From Zwartia hollandica (lineage in GTDB: Bacteria > Pseudomonadota > Gammaproteobacteria > Burkholderiales > Burkholderiaceae_B): a stretch of 64,000 bases of DNA. Shown here in pieces: positions 53,094 through 62,656 of this stretch. Under the pieces are notes generated by a model that worked only from the letters and a program-made list of their open reading frames with translations, ran no database searches and was not told the DNA's origin. Numbering within the stretch: position 1 is the stretch's first letter; each line of letters begins with the position of its first letter. The position numbers were made by a program, and so were the translations under genes. Where the stretch lies: NCBI RefSeq assembly GCF_019923725.1, contig NZ_JAHXRI010000006.1:558001-622000 (forward strand), written 5' to 3'.

Positions 53094-53165
53094 TCACCCG
53101 GAACACAAACGCCACCAACGCCACGAGGCGACAGGTACGGAAGTGGTGCGAAATGACAAGGACAT
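53094..53165 (-). CDS. trpL: trp operon leader peptide
   Basis: A 23-codon frame from ATG 53165 to TGA 53094, 13 bases after the gph stop. Tryptophan occupies positions 15, 17 and 18 (ASWRWWRLC), far above chance, and a terminator follows within 56 bases before trpE. This is the arrangement of ribosome-mediated attenuation: stalling at the Trp codons when charged tRNA-Trp is short favours an antiterminator. The initiation site is weak (AGAGATTAAAT upstream). Confidence 0.85.
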   Translation of the reverse strand: MSLSFRTTSVPVASWRWWRLCSG

Positions 53166-53178
53166 ATTTAATCTCTGT

Positions 53179-53877
53179 TTACCGTGCAGCGACCCAGCGA
53201 GCCGCATGTTCAATGGAATCTACTATAGCATCGACATCTAGCGAATGCACGCTCTTGCCCTCGTTGTACCCATAAGGTACCGCTAGAAAAGTGCAGCCTG
53301 CAGCGCGGGCTGACAGGGCGTCATTCACGGAATCTCCCACGGCAACAGTCCGACTCGGCGAGCTTTTGAGTAAATTGCAGGCGTGCAGCATTGGGGCTGG
53401 GTGGGGTTTGCGCTCTGCCAGCGTGTCGCCGCAAACAATCGCTTGCATGTATTTTGCCAAGCCGGTGCGCTCAAGCAGCGGGACCGCAAACTCAGCATTC
53501 TTGTTGGTGACAACGGCCATGCGTAAACCCATTGCCTGGAGGCACTCCAGGCCTGGGCGAACCCCTTCAAAAATAATCGCTTGATCGCCATTGATGCGGT
53601 GGTAGTTGGCCGTATACGACACTTTGGCCTGCTTGAAGAGCTCTTCCGTGGGCGTTTGCCCGCCCTGAACGCTTGTGAGGACCCGCCGAATGAGATTGTC
53701 CGAGCCCTTGCCAATATAGGTGGCGATTTCCGCTTGCGAGATAGCAGCAAACTTTAAATCGGCGAGCATGGCGTTGACTGCAACCGTAAAGTCAGGGATC
53801 GTATCCATTAAGGTGCCGTCTAGGTCCAGCAGCACGGCATCAAAAGCTAAGGAGGCGGAGGTGTTCGTGGAGCTCAT
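53179..53877 (-). CDS. gph: Phosphoglycolate phosphatase
   Basis: 232 residues of the HAD superfamily. DLDGTLMDT (nucleophile Asp), VVTNKNAEF, and [15 protein letters not shown] are the three HAD motifs. It removes phosphoglycolate formed during DNA repair. Its start overlaps the rpe stop by four bases, and the trp leader follows directly; rpe-gph-trpEGDC is a common betaproteobacterial order. Confidence 0.94.
   Translation of the reverse strand: MSSTNTSASLAFDAVLLDLDGTLMDTIPDFTVAVNAMLADLKFAAISQAEIATYIGKGSDNLIRRVLTSVQGGQTPTEELFKQAKVSYTANYHRINGDQAIIFEGVRPGLECLQAMGLRMAVVTNKNAEFAVPLLERTGLAKYMQAIVCGDTLAERKPHPAPMLHACNLLKSSPSRTVAVGDSVNDALSARAAGCTFLAVPYGYNEGKSVHSLDVDAIVDSIEHAARWVAAR
53222..53230 (-). 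promoter_or_regulatory. Possible extended -10 promoter for the trp operon
   Basis: TGCTATAGT on the minus strand is an extended -10 (TG-N-TATAGT, five of six core bases). It lies in the last codons of gph, 57 bases before the leader peptide ATG, a good distance for trp transcription start near 53214. The -35 region is weak. Confidence 0.35.
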
Positions 53878-54575
53878 TGGTCAGCTAGGGCAATTTGTGC
53901 GCGCATCGCGTTGATAACGGTTTGATAGTCGGGCTGCCCAAAAATTGCTGAGCCTGCGACGAAGGTATCGGCGCCAGCCGCGCGAATAGCTCGAATGTTG
54001 TCAGTCTTGACCCCACCATCGACCTCAAGAGCAATGGTTTGCCCGCCCGCCTGGATGTGTGCATCGATCAACTGACGTGCAGCCCGCAGCTTCGACAGCG
54101 TTTCGGGGATAAAGCTTTGGCCGCCAAAACCTGGGTTCACCGACATCAGCAGAATAATGTCGACTTTGTGCATGACATGCGACAACCAGTCGAGGGGTGT
54201 AGCGGGATTAAATACGAGGCCCGCCTTACAGCCCTGATCGCGGATCAAAGCTAAGCTGCGGTCCACATGGCGGGAGGCCTCGGGGTGAAACGTAATGACG
54301 TTGGCACCTGCTTTGGCGAACATCGGAATCAGGCTGTCAACGGGCTCAACCATCAGGTGCACGTCAATTGGTACGTCCACGTGGGGGCGAATTGCCTCAC
54401 AAACCATAGGGCCAATCGTCAAATTGGGAACGTAATGGTTGTCCATCACGTCAAAATGGATCCAGTCAGCCCCTGCGGCGACAACATTTCTGACTTCTTC
54501 ACCCAGTCGGGCGAAGTCAGCAGATAAAATACTGGGAGCGATGCGGGCTGTCGGCAAGGCGGTTGTTTCTGGCAT
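53874..54575 (-). CDS. rpe: Ribulose-phosphate 3-epimerase
   Basis: 233 residues from ATG 54575; a longer start at 54608 is possible. [55 protein letters not shown] and [10 protein letters not shown] are typical TIM-barrel motifs with the metal and acid-base residues. It interconverts ribulose- and xylulose-5-phosphate in the pentose phosphate pathway. Co-transcribed with gph and likely with the trp genes. Confidence 0.95.
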   Translation of the reverse strand: MPETTALPTARIAPSILSADFARLGEEVRNVVAAGADWIHFDVMDNHYVPNLTIGPMVCEAIRPHVDVPIDVHLMVEPVDSLIPMFAKAGANVITFHPEASRHVDRSLALIRDQGCKAGLVFNPATPLDWLSHVMHKVDIILLMSVNPGFGGQSFIPETLSKLRAARQLIDAHIQAGGQTIALEVDGGVKTDNIRAIRAAGADTFVAGSAIFGQPDYQTVINAMRAQIALADQ

Positions 54576-54634
54576 GATGTGCGAACACCGAGTCGGAGTG
54601 GCTCTCATTATTGCAGTTTTCTCTGGATGTGCAT

Positions 54635-55009
54635 GTGAAACCTTTTGAACTTTCGGTGGCGGTCGAGCCGCATTTCGTAGCGGACCAGTCTGATCCGGCC
54701 AAACAGCAGTTCGTCTTTGCTTATAAAGTGCGCATCACCAACACGGGTGAGCGACCTGCGCAGGTGATTAGTCGGCACTGGATCATTACGGACGGGGACC
54801 AGGCCGAGCAGGAGGTCCGTGGCTTGGGCGTAGTGGGCCAACAGCCCCTGCTTGCTCCAGGTGAAACCTTTGAATACACGAGCGGCTGCCCACTAAAGAC
54901 CCCGGTTGGAACCATGCGTGGCAGGTACCACTGCGTGGGCGAAAACGGTGTGCCGTTCGAGGTCGACATCCCTGAGTTCGTGCTGGCGATGCCACGCACT
55001 TTGCACTGA
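54635..55009 (+). CDS. apaG: ApaG family protein
   Basis: 124 residues from GTG 54635, which has TCTGGA at the right distance and gives the usual family start and length; TTG 54611 would add eight residues. [24 protein letters not shown], the G-x-G-x-x-G-like [27 protein letters not shown] and MRGRYHC identify this fibronectin-III-like family. Its role is unclear; it is linked to cobalt/magnesium sensitivity and diadenosine polyphosphates. It heads the apaG-mltA-ubiH-dsbC series. Confidence 0.92.
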   Translation: MKPFELSVAVEPHFVADQSDPAKQQFVFAYKVRITNTGERPAQVISRHWIITDGDQAEQEVRGLGVVGQQPLLAPGETFEYTSGCPLKTPVGTMRGRYHCVGENGVPFEVDIPEFVLAMPRTLH

Positions 55010-55017
55010 AGCCTTTC

Positions 55018-56304
55018 ATGATCACCTTTCCTCAAAATATGCGTCGAATTTGGGTAAGCGCTTTCTTGGTCTTGCTGGCAGGTTGCTCCACCGTGAGCGT
55101 GCCCCCTGAGCCTGCCGCACCCGCCCCAGCAGCACCTGTCGTCACACCGACGGTGCCGTCCGGTTCGATACCGGATAGCGCTGCTCGCCAGTTACAGGGT
55201 CGCTTTGTCTCGGCAAACTGGTCCGAGCTGCCGGGGTGGTCTGATGATGATTTGAAAAACGTATGGACGACCTTTCTGCGTAACTGCCAAGGGTTGATGC
55301 GTCCTACGTCGATAAACTTAGCTGGGCCGACGCGCGCGACGCCGCGGGCCTGGCAGCCGGTTTGTGCTGCTGCTTCCGATCGTTCGAAGGCGCCCGCGCC
55401 GAACGACACACAGGCCGTAAGAAGATTTTTGCAGACCTGGCTGAGCCCCTGGCGCTTACAGGGCCCCGATGGTAAGCCGGCAAGCAACATTGTCACTGGC
55501 TACTACGAGCCGCTAGTCTTGGGTTCGCGGACTCGCGCGGGCGCTTACCAATGGCCGCTCTATACCGTTCCCACCGATTTACTGACGATCGACTTAGGTC
55601 GCGTTTATCCCGAGCTAGCTGGCAAACGGGTGCGCGGTAAATTAGATGGCAAGCGAGTCGTTCCCTACGAAAGCCGCGCCGCAATCGAGACGTCTGCTCG
55701 ACGCCCTCCTGCGATCGTTTATGTAAATGATCCGGTGGATAACTTCTTCTTGCAAGTGCAAGGGTCTGGTCGTGTGCAGCTCCCGGATGGTAAGACGATA
55801 CGTGTGGCGTATGCGGACCATAACGGCCACCCTTATGTCTCAATCGGTAAATGGCTTGCAGATAAGGGCGAAATGCCAATCGCCCAGACCTCTATGCAAA
55901 ACATACGCGCTTGGGCTAAGCGCAATCCGAATCGCACGCAAGAGATGTTGAATGCCAATCCGGCCATGGTGTTCTTTGCTGAAGAGGCTATCACGGACCC
56001 GGAAATTGGCCCTAAGGGCGCTTATGGCATACCGTTGATGGCGCAGCGCTCGGTTGCAGTCGACACAAATTTCGTACCGCTGGGCACACCTGTGTTTTTG
56101 TCGACGACCATGCCCTCGTCCAATACTGCATTAAATCGACTAGTTTTCGCGCAAGACACGGGAACAGCGATTCGTGGCGCCGCAAGAACGGATTTTTACT
56201 GGGGTTTTGGTGCCGCGGCGGGTGAGCTCGCCGGAAGAATGAAACAGAACGGACAGATGTGGGTGCTTTGGCCGAAGCAGGCTGGCGCACCGTCTGCGCG
56301 CTGA
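55018..56304 (+). CDS. mltA: Membrane-bound lytic murein transglycosylase A
   Basis: 428 residues with a lipoprotein signal and lipobox LAGC (Cys23). TGYYEPLVLGSRTRAG, the double-psi-beta-barrel segments YVNDPVDNFFLQVQGSGRVQLPDG and the C-terminal 3D domain (QDTGTAIRGAARTDFYWGFG) with the catalytic aspartates are present. It cleaves peptidoglycan at the outer membrane. It follows apaG by eight bases. Confidence 0.94.
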   Translation: MITFPQNMRRIWVSAFLVLLAGCSTVSVPPEPAAPAPAAPVVTPTVPSGSIPDSAARQLQGRFVSANWSELPGWSDDDLKNVWTTFLRNCQGLMRPTSINLAGPTRATPRAWQPVCAAASDRSKAPAPNDTQAVRRFLQTWLSPWRLQGPDGKPASNIVTGYYEPLVLGSRTRAGAYQWPLYTVPTDLLTIDLGRVYPELAGKRVRGKLDGKRVVPYESRAAIETSARRPPAIVYVNDPVDNFFLQVQGSGRVQLPDGKTIRVAYADHNGHPYVSIGKWLADKGEMPIAQTSMQNIRAWAKRNPNRTQEMLNANPAMVFFAEEAITDPEIGPKGAYGIPLMAQRSVAVDTNFVPLGTPVFLSTTMPSSNTALNRLVFAQDTGTAIRGAARTDFYWGFGAAAGELAGRMKQNGQMWVLWPKQAGAPSAR

Positions 56305-56322
56305 TCAGGATGACTTAACCAG

Positions 56323-57489
56323 ATGAGCGCATCAATCGTCGTTTGTGGGAGTGGCATTGTGGGTTTAGCCACGACTCTGGCGTTCGCCCGCAAGGGTGAG
56401 GCCGTCACCCTCGTCGGGCCACGTCCTGCGGTGCATACCTTTGCGCAAGATGAGTTTTATCCGCGGGTGTATGCCTTGTCACCAGCGAGTCAGCGCTTTC
56501 TTGCGTCGATCGGTGTCTGGGATTTGATGGACTCACGACGTTTGACGTCGGTGCAGGCGATGGAGATTCATGGCGACGGTAATGGATTGCTGAATCTAAA
56601 TGCCTGGCAATCTGCGCAATCCGAGCTAGCTTGGATTGTCGAGTCTTCTGAAATTGAGCGCGTATTGGTACAAGCGGCCCAAGTTATGGGGTTGCACTGG
56701 ATTACCGAAAAATTCGGCTCTTACACGCCGGGCGTTCTCACGACAGATCGTGGCACCACGTTTAAAGCAGAGTTGTTCATTGCGGCGGATGGCGCACAGT
56801 CTCCTTTGCGCGCAGCCGCTGGGCTGACGGTAGATAGTCGCGCGTATGGTGCGACGGCTTTGGTCGCCCACCTTGATTGCAGCGTGCCGCATCAAGGCAC
56901 CGCATTGCAATGGTTTGGTGCGGACGGGGTACTGGCTTTACTGCCGATGCCCGACACGACCAAGGGCCCACAAGTATCCATGGTGTGGTCCTTGAAAGAG
57001 GAGATCGCAACCGAGTTGCTAGCGATGTCTGCGCAAGACCGTGCCGTCGAGTTACAGGCACGCCTAGCAGCCGTGTCGGCGGGGCGCTTGGGGGTGTTAA
57101 CGTTACGCGGAACTGTGCATGGTTTCCCTTTGACCCTTAATCAATCGCCCATGGTTGGTGAGCGTGTGGCGCTAGCGGGAGATGCGGCCCATCGTTTGCA
57201 TCCGCTCGCCGGGCAGGGGCTGAATTTAGGGCTGGGTGATGTACAGGGTCTAGTCGATACGATCATGGGCCGCGAGCCTTACCGCAGCCCCGGTGATCCA
57301 ATGGTATTGCGGCGTTATCGCCGACTACGCGCAGAGCCTGTCCTGGCGATGCGTCTCGTGACAGATGGCTTAGCCCGTTTGTTTGATATTCAACACGCAC
57401 CCGTAGTTTGGTTGCGCAACATAGGGATGAATCTCGCAGAAAAATTACCGTTTATTAAGCGGCAATTGATCGCGGGCGCCTCCCGCTAG
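56323..57489 (+). CDS. UbiH/UbiF/COQ6-family FAD-dependent monooxygenase
   Basis: 388 residues. FAD dinucleotide motif VVCGSGIVGLATTLAFARKG at the N-terminus, the DG region LFIAADGAQSPLR, and RVALAGDAAHRLHPLAGQGLNLGLGDV are the UbiH-family fingerprint. These enzymes hydroxylate the ring of ubiquinone precursors; which carbon cannot be told. The next gene encodes a DsbC-like protein, the order seen in related species. Confidence 0.9.
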   Translation: MSASIVVCGSGIVGLATTLAFARKGEAVTLVGPRPAVHTFAQDEFYPRVYALSPASQRFLASIGVWDLMDSRRLTSVQAMEIHGDGNGLLNLNAWQSAQSELAWIVESSEIERVLVQAAQVMGLHWITEKFGSYTPGVLTTDRGTTFKAELFIAADGAQSPLRAAAGLTVDSRAYGATALVAHLDCSVPHQGTALQWFGADGVLALLPMPDTTKGPQVSMVWSLKEEIATELLAMSAQDRAVELQARLAAVSAGRLGVLTLRGTVHGFPLTLNQSPMVGERVALAGDAAHRLHPLAGQGLNLGLGDVQGLVDTIMGREPYRSPGDPMVLRRYRRLRAEPVLAMRLVTDGLARLFDIQHAPVVWLRNIGMNLAEKLPFIKRQLIAGASR

Positions 57490-57497
57490 GAGTCATA

Positions 57498-58250
57498 ATG
57501 TTTAATCGTTTGTTCATGACGCTGTCTTTCGTACTGACGGCTTTATGCAGCAGTGCTGTGTTAGCGCAGGCCACGCCTTCGGTGGCTGCGGCCGCAGCTG
57601 CAGCGAGCACTGAGGACGCCAAAGCCGCAGCCGTCAAAAAGCTGTTTGCCGAGCGTTTTAATAATCCACCGATTGCCGGCGTCCGCTTAACCCCTTACGG
57701 CTTATATGAGGTCCAACTTGGGTCGGACCTTGTCTATACCGATGAAAAGGTAAATTTTGTGCTGGACGGCACGCTGATCGATGCCAAAACTCGCCGCGAT
57801 ATCACCCGTGAGCGACAGGACGAGCTTGCAAAGATGCCGTTTGATCAGTTGCCCTTCGAGTTAGCATTCAAACAGGTTCGCGGAGACGGTTCACGCAAGC
57901 TCGCTATTTTTGAAGACCCTAATTGTGGGTATTGCAAGACCTTGCGCAAGTCTCTCGGTGAAATTGATAATCTGACTGTGTACACCTTTCCGTATCCGAT
58001 TTTGTCGCCCGACTCGACGCAAAAGGTTAAAAACATTTGGTGCGCAAAGGATCGTGCTGAAACCTGGGACGCCTGGATGCTCAAAGGTGTGGTACCCCCT
58101 ACGGTTAACTGCGATGTGCCTGTTGATAAGATGGTGGAGCTCGGTCAGAAGCTCATGGTGCGTGGAACACCCGCCATCTTTTTTGCGGACGGCAGTCGCG
58201 TCGGAGGCGCTATTCCCAAAGATGAGCTAGAAAAAAGATTGAAGCAGTAA
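57498..58250 (+). CDS. dsbC: DsbC-family protein-disulfide isomerase
   Basis: 250 residues with a signal peptide (cleavage near VLAQA, residue 25), an Ala-rich linker, an N-terminal dimerisation domain (about 40-110) and a thioredoxin domain with the active site CGYC (143-146, in FEDPNCGYCKTLR) and cis-proline in RGTPAIFFADG. It corrects wrong disulfides in the periplasm. Two further cysteines (NIWCAK and VNC) match the DsbC structural disulfide. It follows the hydroxylase by eight bases. Confidence 0.93.
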   Translation: MFNRLFMTLSFVLTALCSSAVLAQATPSVAAAAAAASTEDAKAAAVKKLFAERFNNPPIAGVRLTPYGLYEVQLGSDLVYTDEKVNFVLDGTLIDAKTRRDITRERQDELAKMPFDQLPFELAFKQVRGDGSRKLAIFEDPNCGYCKTLRKSLGEIDNLTVYTFPYPILSPDSTQKVKNIWCAKDRAETWDAWMLKGVVPPTVNCDVPVDKMVELGQKLMVRGTPAIFFADGSRVGGAIPKDELEKRLKQ

Positions 58251-58334
58251 GAGTTCAAGTAGTAAAAAGTTAGTTGATGGAAATTCTGAATGGGCCGACT
58301 CAAGGTTCATAAGCCTGATTATCTGGAGAAGACA

Positions 58335-59282
58335 ATGCGTGTTGCGGTGCTTGATGATTATTTAAAAGTGGCTGAAAGCTTAGCTGACTGGTCCTCGCTT
58401 AAAGCGGACGTGAAATTTTTCGATCAGTTTATTCAGCCGGATCAGCTTGCAAAGACCCTGGCTGATTTTGACGTGGTCGTAGCGATGCGTGAGCGTTCCG
58501 CTTTTCCAGCGGCCGTCATCGAGGCGATGCCAAAACTTAAACTGCTCGTCACTACTGGGCTGCGCAATAACTCGATTGATCTTGAGGCGTGCCGCCAAAA
58601 AGGCGTCGTGGTGTGTGGCTCCCCTGGCGACCCTAAGAGCACGGGCGCGACAGCCGAACTGGCTTGGGCATTAATGCTGGCATTATTTAAAAAGATTCCT
58701 CAAGAGTCGGTCAACATGACGAACGGACTTTGGCAAACTTCGATGCCCCCAACGGTTGAAGGTAAACGTCTTGGCCTAGTGGGTGCAGGTCAGTTGGGCA
58801 AGAAAGTTGCCAAGGTGGGCCAGGCGTTTGGCATGGAAGTCGTTGCATGGAGCCCCAACTTGACAGAGGAACGTGCAGCCGAGGCGGGCGTCAAGCTCGT
58901 CAGCAAACAAGAGCTCTTCAGCACATCAGATGCGATCAGTGTGCATATGGTGTTGAGTGATCGGTCGCGTGGCGTTGTCGATGCGGCAAGCTTAACGTCG
59001 ATGAAGCCGACTGCATTTATCGTGAACACCTCGCGTGCGGGACTCATTGATCAGGTGGCCTTGCGAGCGCTATTGGAGCAAGGCAAGATTGGTGGTGCAG
59101 GAATAGACGTCTATGATTCGGAGCCCTTGGCTGCCAATGATGTGTGGCGCAAAACCCCTCGTACCTTACTGACACCACACCTAGGTTACGCTACGCCCGA
59201 AAACTTCGCGGTTTTCTACCCGAACGTCGTTGCGAATATCGCGGCATGGGCCGCAGGTAAGCCCCAGCGAGTGCTGACTTAA
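58335..59282 (+). CDS. D-2-hydroxyacid dehydrogenase family protein
   Basis: 315 residues from ATG 58335 (CTGGAGAAGACA site); an in-frame ATG 45 bases upstream lacks one. NAD motif GLVGAGQLGKKVAK, catalytic Arg in VNTSRAGLID, Glu in DVYDSEPL and His in LTPHLGYATP are all present. Members include phosphoglycerate, glyoxylate and formate-type dehydrogenases; no feature fixes the substrate. Its stop overlaps the next start. Confidence 0.87.
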   Translation: MRVAVLDDYLKVAESLADWSSLKADVKFFDQFIQPDQLAKTLADFDVVVAMRERSAFPAAVIEAMPKLKLLVTTGLRNNSIDLEACRQKGVVVCGSPGDPKSTGATAELAWALMLALFKKIPQESVNMTNGLWQTSMPPTVEGKRLGLVGAGQLGKKVAKVGQAFGMEVVAWSPNLTEERAAEAGVKLVSKQELFSTSDAISVHMVLSDRSRGVVDAASLTSMKPTAFIVNTSRAGLIDQVALRALLEQGKIGGAGIDVYDSEPLAANDVWRKTPRTLLTPHLGYATPENFAVFYPNVVANIAAWAAGKPQRVLT

Positions 59283-60346
59283 TGCAACCTGTCTTGCCGG
59301 TTCATATCGTTGCGAGGTTGCTGCTCGTTTTATTACTAGCAGCAGCCGTCTATTTTTTTAGCGGCTTTGTGGTGCCGGTGCTCGCGGCTCTAATTATTGG
59401 GTTTGCGAGTTGGCCTCTTTATTCAAAATTGGTCGATGTTTGTGGGGGACGAACAACGCTTGCAGCGAGCGTTGCTTTGGTAGCAATCGTTGTCCTGTTG
59501 ATTGTTCCAATCTCAGTTGCGCTTTACTACTCCGTAAATGAAGCGCGCCACTTGTTAAGTTGGTTGTTGGCGGCGAACAGAGACGGTGTGGCTGCGCCTT
59601 CTTGGATTGTGGCGTTACCTGTTGTGGGTGAGCGACTCGGAACCTATTGGGACGATTATCTTGGGTATCCCCATGCAATAGGTAGCATGATTGAGCTCGT
59701 CAGTGGTCAGCATATCGGAAATATTTATCGACTGATTTTGACAGCGACAGGCAACTTCTTTCACGTGATGCTCACATTGCTATTCATGCTCATCACCTTG
59801 CTTTTTGTGTACAAAGATGGGCACTATATGGCGGGCCAGCTCGATATTTTGGGTGAGCGTGTGCTGCCGACACGTTGGCAAAGATTTTCGCGGGTAGTGC
59901 CGGCGACGATTAGCGCGACCGTGACGGGTATGGGCTTAATTGCGATCGGCGAAGGCGTGGTGCTCGGCCTTGCTTATTGGGTAGCAGGGGTGCCATCCCC
60001 CGTATTGTTAGGTGTCATCACGGCTGTGATGGCGATGATTCCTGGCGGCGCACCGCTATCTTTCACCTTAGTTTCACTTTATTTGGTTGGCTCCGGTAAC
60101 CCGCTTGCCGGAGCCGGTCTGTTCGTCTGGGGATCAGTCGAGCTCTTTATTGTTGACAAGACGCTACGGCCTCGGTTGGTCGGTGGTCCCGTCAAGCTCC
60201 CTTTTCTGCCAACATTTTTTGGTTTAGTCGGTGGCGTCACAACGATGGGATTCGTGGGGTTGTTTATTGGCCCCGTACTGATGGCCTTAATCGTTGCTCT
60301 TTGGCGCGAGTGGGTCCTTGGCGTGAAGGTTGACACCGTCGCATAG
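59282..60346 (+). CDS. AI-2E family transporter
   Basis: 354 residues with about seven to eight membrane helices. FVVPVLAALIIGFASWPLY at the start and AVMAMIPGGAPLSFTLVSLYLVG in the C-terminal half match the AI-2 exporter (TqsA/YdiK/PerM) family. These export or exchange small molecules; the autoinducer link is proven for few. The last 60 bases overlap the convergent response regulator gene. Confidence 0.88.
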   Translation: MQPVLPVHIVARLLLVLLLAAAVYFFSGFVVPVLAALIIGFASWPLYSKLVDVCGGRTTLAASVALVAIVVLLIVPISVALYYSVNEARHLLSWLLAANRDGVAAPSWIVALPVVGERLGTYWDDYLGYPHAIGSMIELVSGQHIGNIYRLILTATGNFFHVMLTLLFMLITLLFVYKDGHYMAGQLDILGERVLPTRWQRFSRVVPATISATVTGMGLIAIGEGVVLGLAYWVAGVPSPVLLGVITAVMAMIPGGAPLSFTLVSLYLVGSGNPLAGAGLFVWGSVELFIVDKTLRPRLVGGPVKLPFLPTFFGLVGGVTTMGFVGLFIGPVLMALIVALWREWVLGVKVDTVA

Positions 60347-60940
60347 CGCAATCAGTGCGCTTAGAGACTTGACTTGCATTTTTGCCAGTACGCGTGAGCG
60401 ATGTAGTTTGATGGTTGCAGCGGCCGAACCACTCAAGCTGGCAATTTCTTTATTTGAGCGGCCAGAGAGCATTTCGATGCAGACTTCACTCTCTCGTGGC
60501 GTAAGCAGCATGAACCTCGCTTTTGCCGTGGTCAAGCGCACCGACTGAGCATGCAGTTGTCGATCTAATGCCATGCCGCGTTGAATCGCCTGCAATAGGT
60601 CCTGCATTGAAAAAGGCTTAAACAAAAAATCGATCGCCCCTTGTTTCATTGCAGTCACAATTTGCGGAGCAAGGCTCTCGCCGCTGATAAAGATAACAGG
60701 TGTTTGCCAGCCATGCTTGGCCAGAATGGCCTGTGTCTCAATGCCAGGCTGAGTGGGCATCCGCATGTCAAGTAACACAACCGCTGGTGAGATTGGTACG
60801 GCATCCGTTAAGAACGCCTCGGAACTTTCATACTCGTTAACGGTATATCCAAGCTCCGTGAGAGAACTCTTGAGTGCGCGTCGGATGGAGGGATCGTCGT
60901 CAACAAGATAAACGTGACCGAGTGTTCCTGCTGTCATCAT
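60287..60940 (-). CDS. Response regulator with LuxR-type HTH (FixJ family), orphan
   Basis: 217 residues. Receiver domain (about 8-122): acidic pair VDDDPS, phosphoacceptor Asp58 in LLDMRMP, switch Lys in FLFKPFS. LuxR/GerE helix-turn-helix (about 145-205): LTPRESEVCIEMLSGRSNKEIASLSG. The insertion-free FixJ layout suggests partnership with a PAS-type sensor kinase, but none is in the window. The protein begins MMTAG, so Met2 is an equal start. It converges with and overlaps the AI-2E gene. Confidence 0.9.
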   Translation of the reverse strand: MMTAGTLGHVYLVDDDPSIRRALKSSLTELGYTVNEYESSEAFLTDAVPISPAVVLLDMRMPTQPGIETQAILAKHGWQTPVIFISGESLAPQIVTAMKQGAIDFLFKPFSMQDLLQAIQRGMALDRQLHAQSVRLTTAKARFMLLTPRESEVCIEMLSGRSNKEIASLSGSAAATIKLHRSRVLAKMQVKSLSALIALCDGVNLHAKDPLAPKSND

Positions 60941-61082
60941 TGGGAGCCGTTAATTGTTATTGTTTTGCATCAAATCAATCTTTGCAGGAGGGCAAAGACT
61001 ATGCGACGGTTCAACAGTACAAAATATTGAGCAAATTCGATATACGCCAAACAGCTTATGTTTATCGACTGAGCGGCTTGGC

Positions 61083-62648
61083 CTAAAGTTTTTGAACCTC
61101 AGTGCGACCTGCTTGCACCGTGAAGTGTGCAAGGGTGAAAGCTTCAGACCGCGGGTCAGTCGCGTCGCGAACCGCTTTGAGTGTTGTGGTCATGTGCTTG
61201 GGTGTGATCTCGACGACACCGAAACCACGAGACTCACAGTCACCAAAAATAAAGTGTGGATGTTGCGCAATGATTTTCGCCTGCTCGAGGTTGGTCAGTG
61301 TCGTGAGCGAAGTGATGCTTGTCCCGCAAAACTCAACACCGATTTTTTCGCTCTTAGGATCTTTGTAGTTTGCCAGGATGTTACCTACCCAGTTCTGATG
61401 TACGTCGCCGCCAAGCAGTATGGGATTGGCTAATCGGGTGTTGCGCATCGAGTCGATCAGCCTTTGTCTGGCTGCCGGATACCCATCCCAACCGTCGTTC
61501 GAAAAGCTTTGACCGCCTTGCGTATTAAAGTTGCGCGGCCCAAAGACACTTTGCAGACCGACGAGATTCCACGTCGTTTGCGCACGGGTAAATTCCGTGT
61601 TTAGCCAGGCCTCTTGTGTTGATCCAAGGAGTGTTCGCTTAGGATCATTCCATATGGGACATTTGTCGGGGTCGACCCTACTTCCTCCGGGGCGACCATT
61701 GCGCGTGCATGCTTGCAAGTCGCGATGCTGTCGATTGTCCAGCGTATAAATATTCGCAAGACGTCCGTACGCGACGTTGCTAAACATGCGGACCTCCTGG
61801 CTTAAGTTATTCAGTAACGACGCAAACTGCGCGCGACGCACCGGCATATGTTCATAAAAGGCTTGGTAGGCCGCGCGTCGACGCGCCATAAAGTCGTCGA
61901 CAGGCTTACCCGAGTTGCCAGGATGCGTTGCCGCGTAGTCGTTTTGCACCTCATGATCGTCCCAGGTCACGATCCAAGGGCAGGCTGCATGCATCGCTTG
62001 CAAGTCTTTATCGGACTTGTGCAGGGCATAGCGACTGCGGTAGCCAGCTAAAGTCGTGATCCAGCCGCCCGTTGTTGGACGAATATCAAAGGGCTTGGAC
62101 GCAGGATACTCGTACATGTAGTCGCCTAGAAACATCACCAAGTCGACTTGTTCGGCAAGCATGTGCCGATAAGCGCTGTAGTAGCCGTTTCCCCATTGCT
62201 GACAGGAAGCGTAAGCGATGCGTAACCGTTGAACGGCAGCGTCTGCTTGTGGGAAGGTGCGGGTGCGACCAATCGCACTTAAGGCTTCGCCACAAATAAA
62301 CCGATAGAAATACTCTCTGTCGGGCGCAAGGCCAACCACCTCTGCATGCACAGAATGGCCCAAAGCGGGCACCGCTGTAATCTCGCCTTGTTTGACGATC
62401 CGAGTGAAGCTGCGGTCGTCTGCTAGTTGCCAGGTTACGGCGATGGGGCTGTTAAGCAGCCCTGCAGCCTCGACTTCAGCAAGCCCAAGGCGCGTCCATA
62501 AGACAATTGAATCGCTCGTTGGAGAGCCGCTCGCAATCCCCAGGCTAAAGGGATTCGTGCCCCAGACCTGTCTGGTCCAGCCAGTACGAGGTAGGCTCGC
62601 TAGCGCAGCCGATGCAGTCGCAAGTTTAAGAAGATACCTGCGCTGCAT
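61083..62648 (-). CDS. PhoD-like alkaline phosphatase, Tat-exported
   Basis: 521 residues from ATG 62648, giving the N-terminus MQRRYLLKLATASA with a twin-arginine motif (RRYLLK); the longer frame would bury it. Metal-site motifs FLGDYMYEYP, VTWDDHEVQND and LGGDVHQNW define the PhoD metallophosphatase family (calcium/iron). It is exported folded by the Tat system and releases phosphate from phosphodiesters or monoesters outside the cytoplasm. It may be induced by phosphate starvation; I did not find a clear Pho box in the short upstream gap. Confidence 0.9.
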   Translation of the reverse strand: MQRRYLLKLATASAALASLPRTGWTRQVWGTNPFSLGIASGSPTSDSIVLWTRLGLAEVEAAGLLNSPIAVTWQLADDRSFTRIVKQGEITAVPALGHSVHAEVVGLAPDREYFYRFICGEALSAIGRTRTFPQADAAVQRLRIAYASCQQWGNGYYSAYRHMLAEQVDLVMFLGDYMYEYPASKPFDIRPTTGGWITTLAGYRSRYALHKSDKDLQAMHAACPWIVTWDDHEVQNDYAATHPGNSGKPVDDFMARRRAAYQAFYEHMPVRRAQFASLLNNLSQEVRMFSNVAYGRLANIYTLDNRQHRDLQACTRNGRPGGSRVDPDKCPIWNDPKRTLLGSTQEAWLNTEFTRAQTTWNLVGLQSVFGPRNFNTQGGQSFSNDGWDGYPAARQRLIDSMRNTRLANPILLGGDVHQNWVGNILANYKDPKSEKIGVEFCGTSITSLTTLTNLEQAKIIAQHPHFIFGDCESRGFGVVEITPKHMTTTLKAVRDATDPRSEAFTLAHFTVQAGRTEVQKL

Positions 62649-62656
62649 GGTCTTGG

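Noticed and set aside
60941-61082. Small gene with an AGGAGG site between the regulator and the phosphatase
   Set aside because: The only frame after the site is nine codons long; nothing supports a product.
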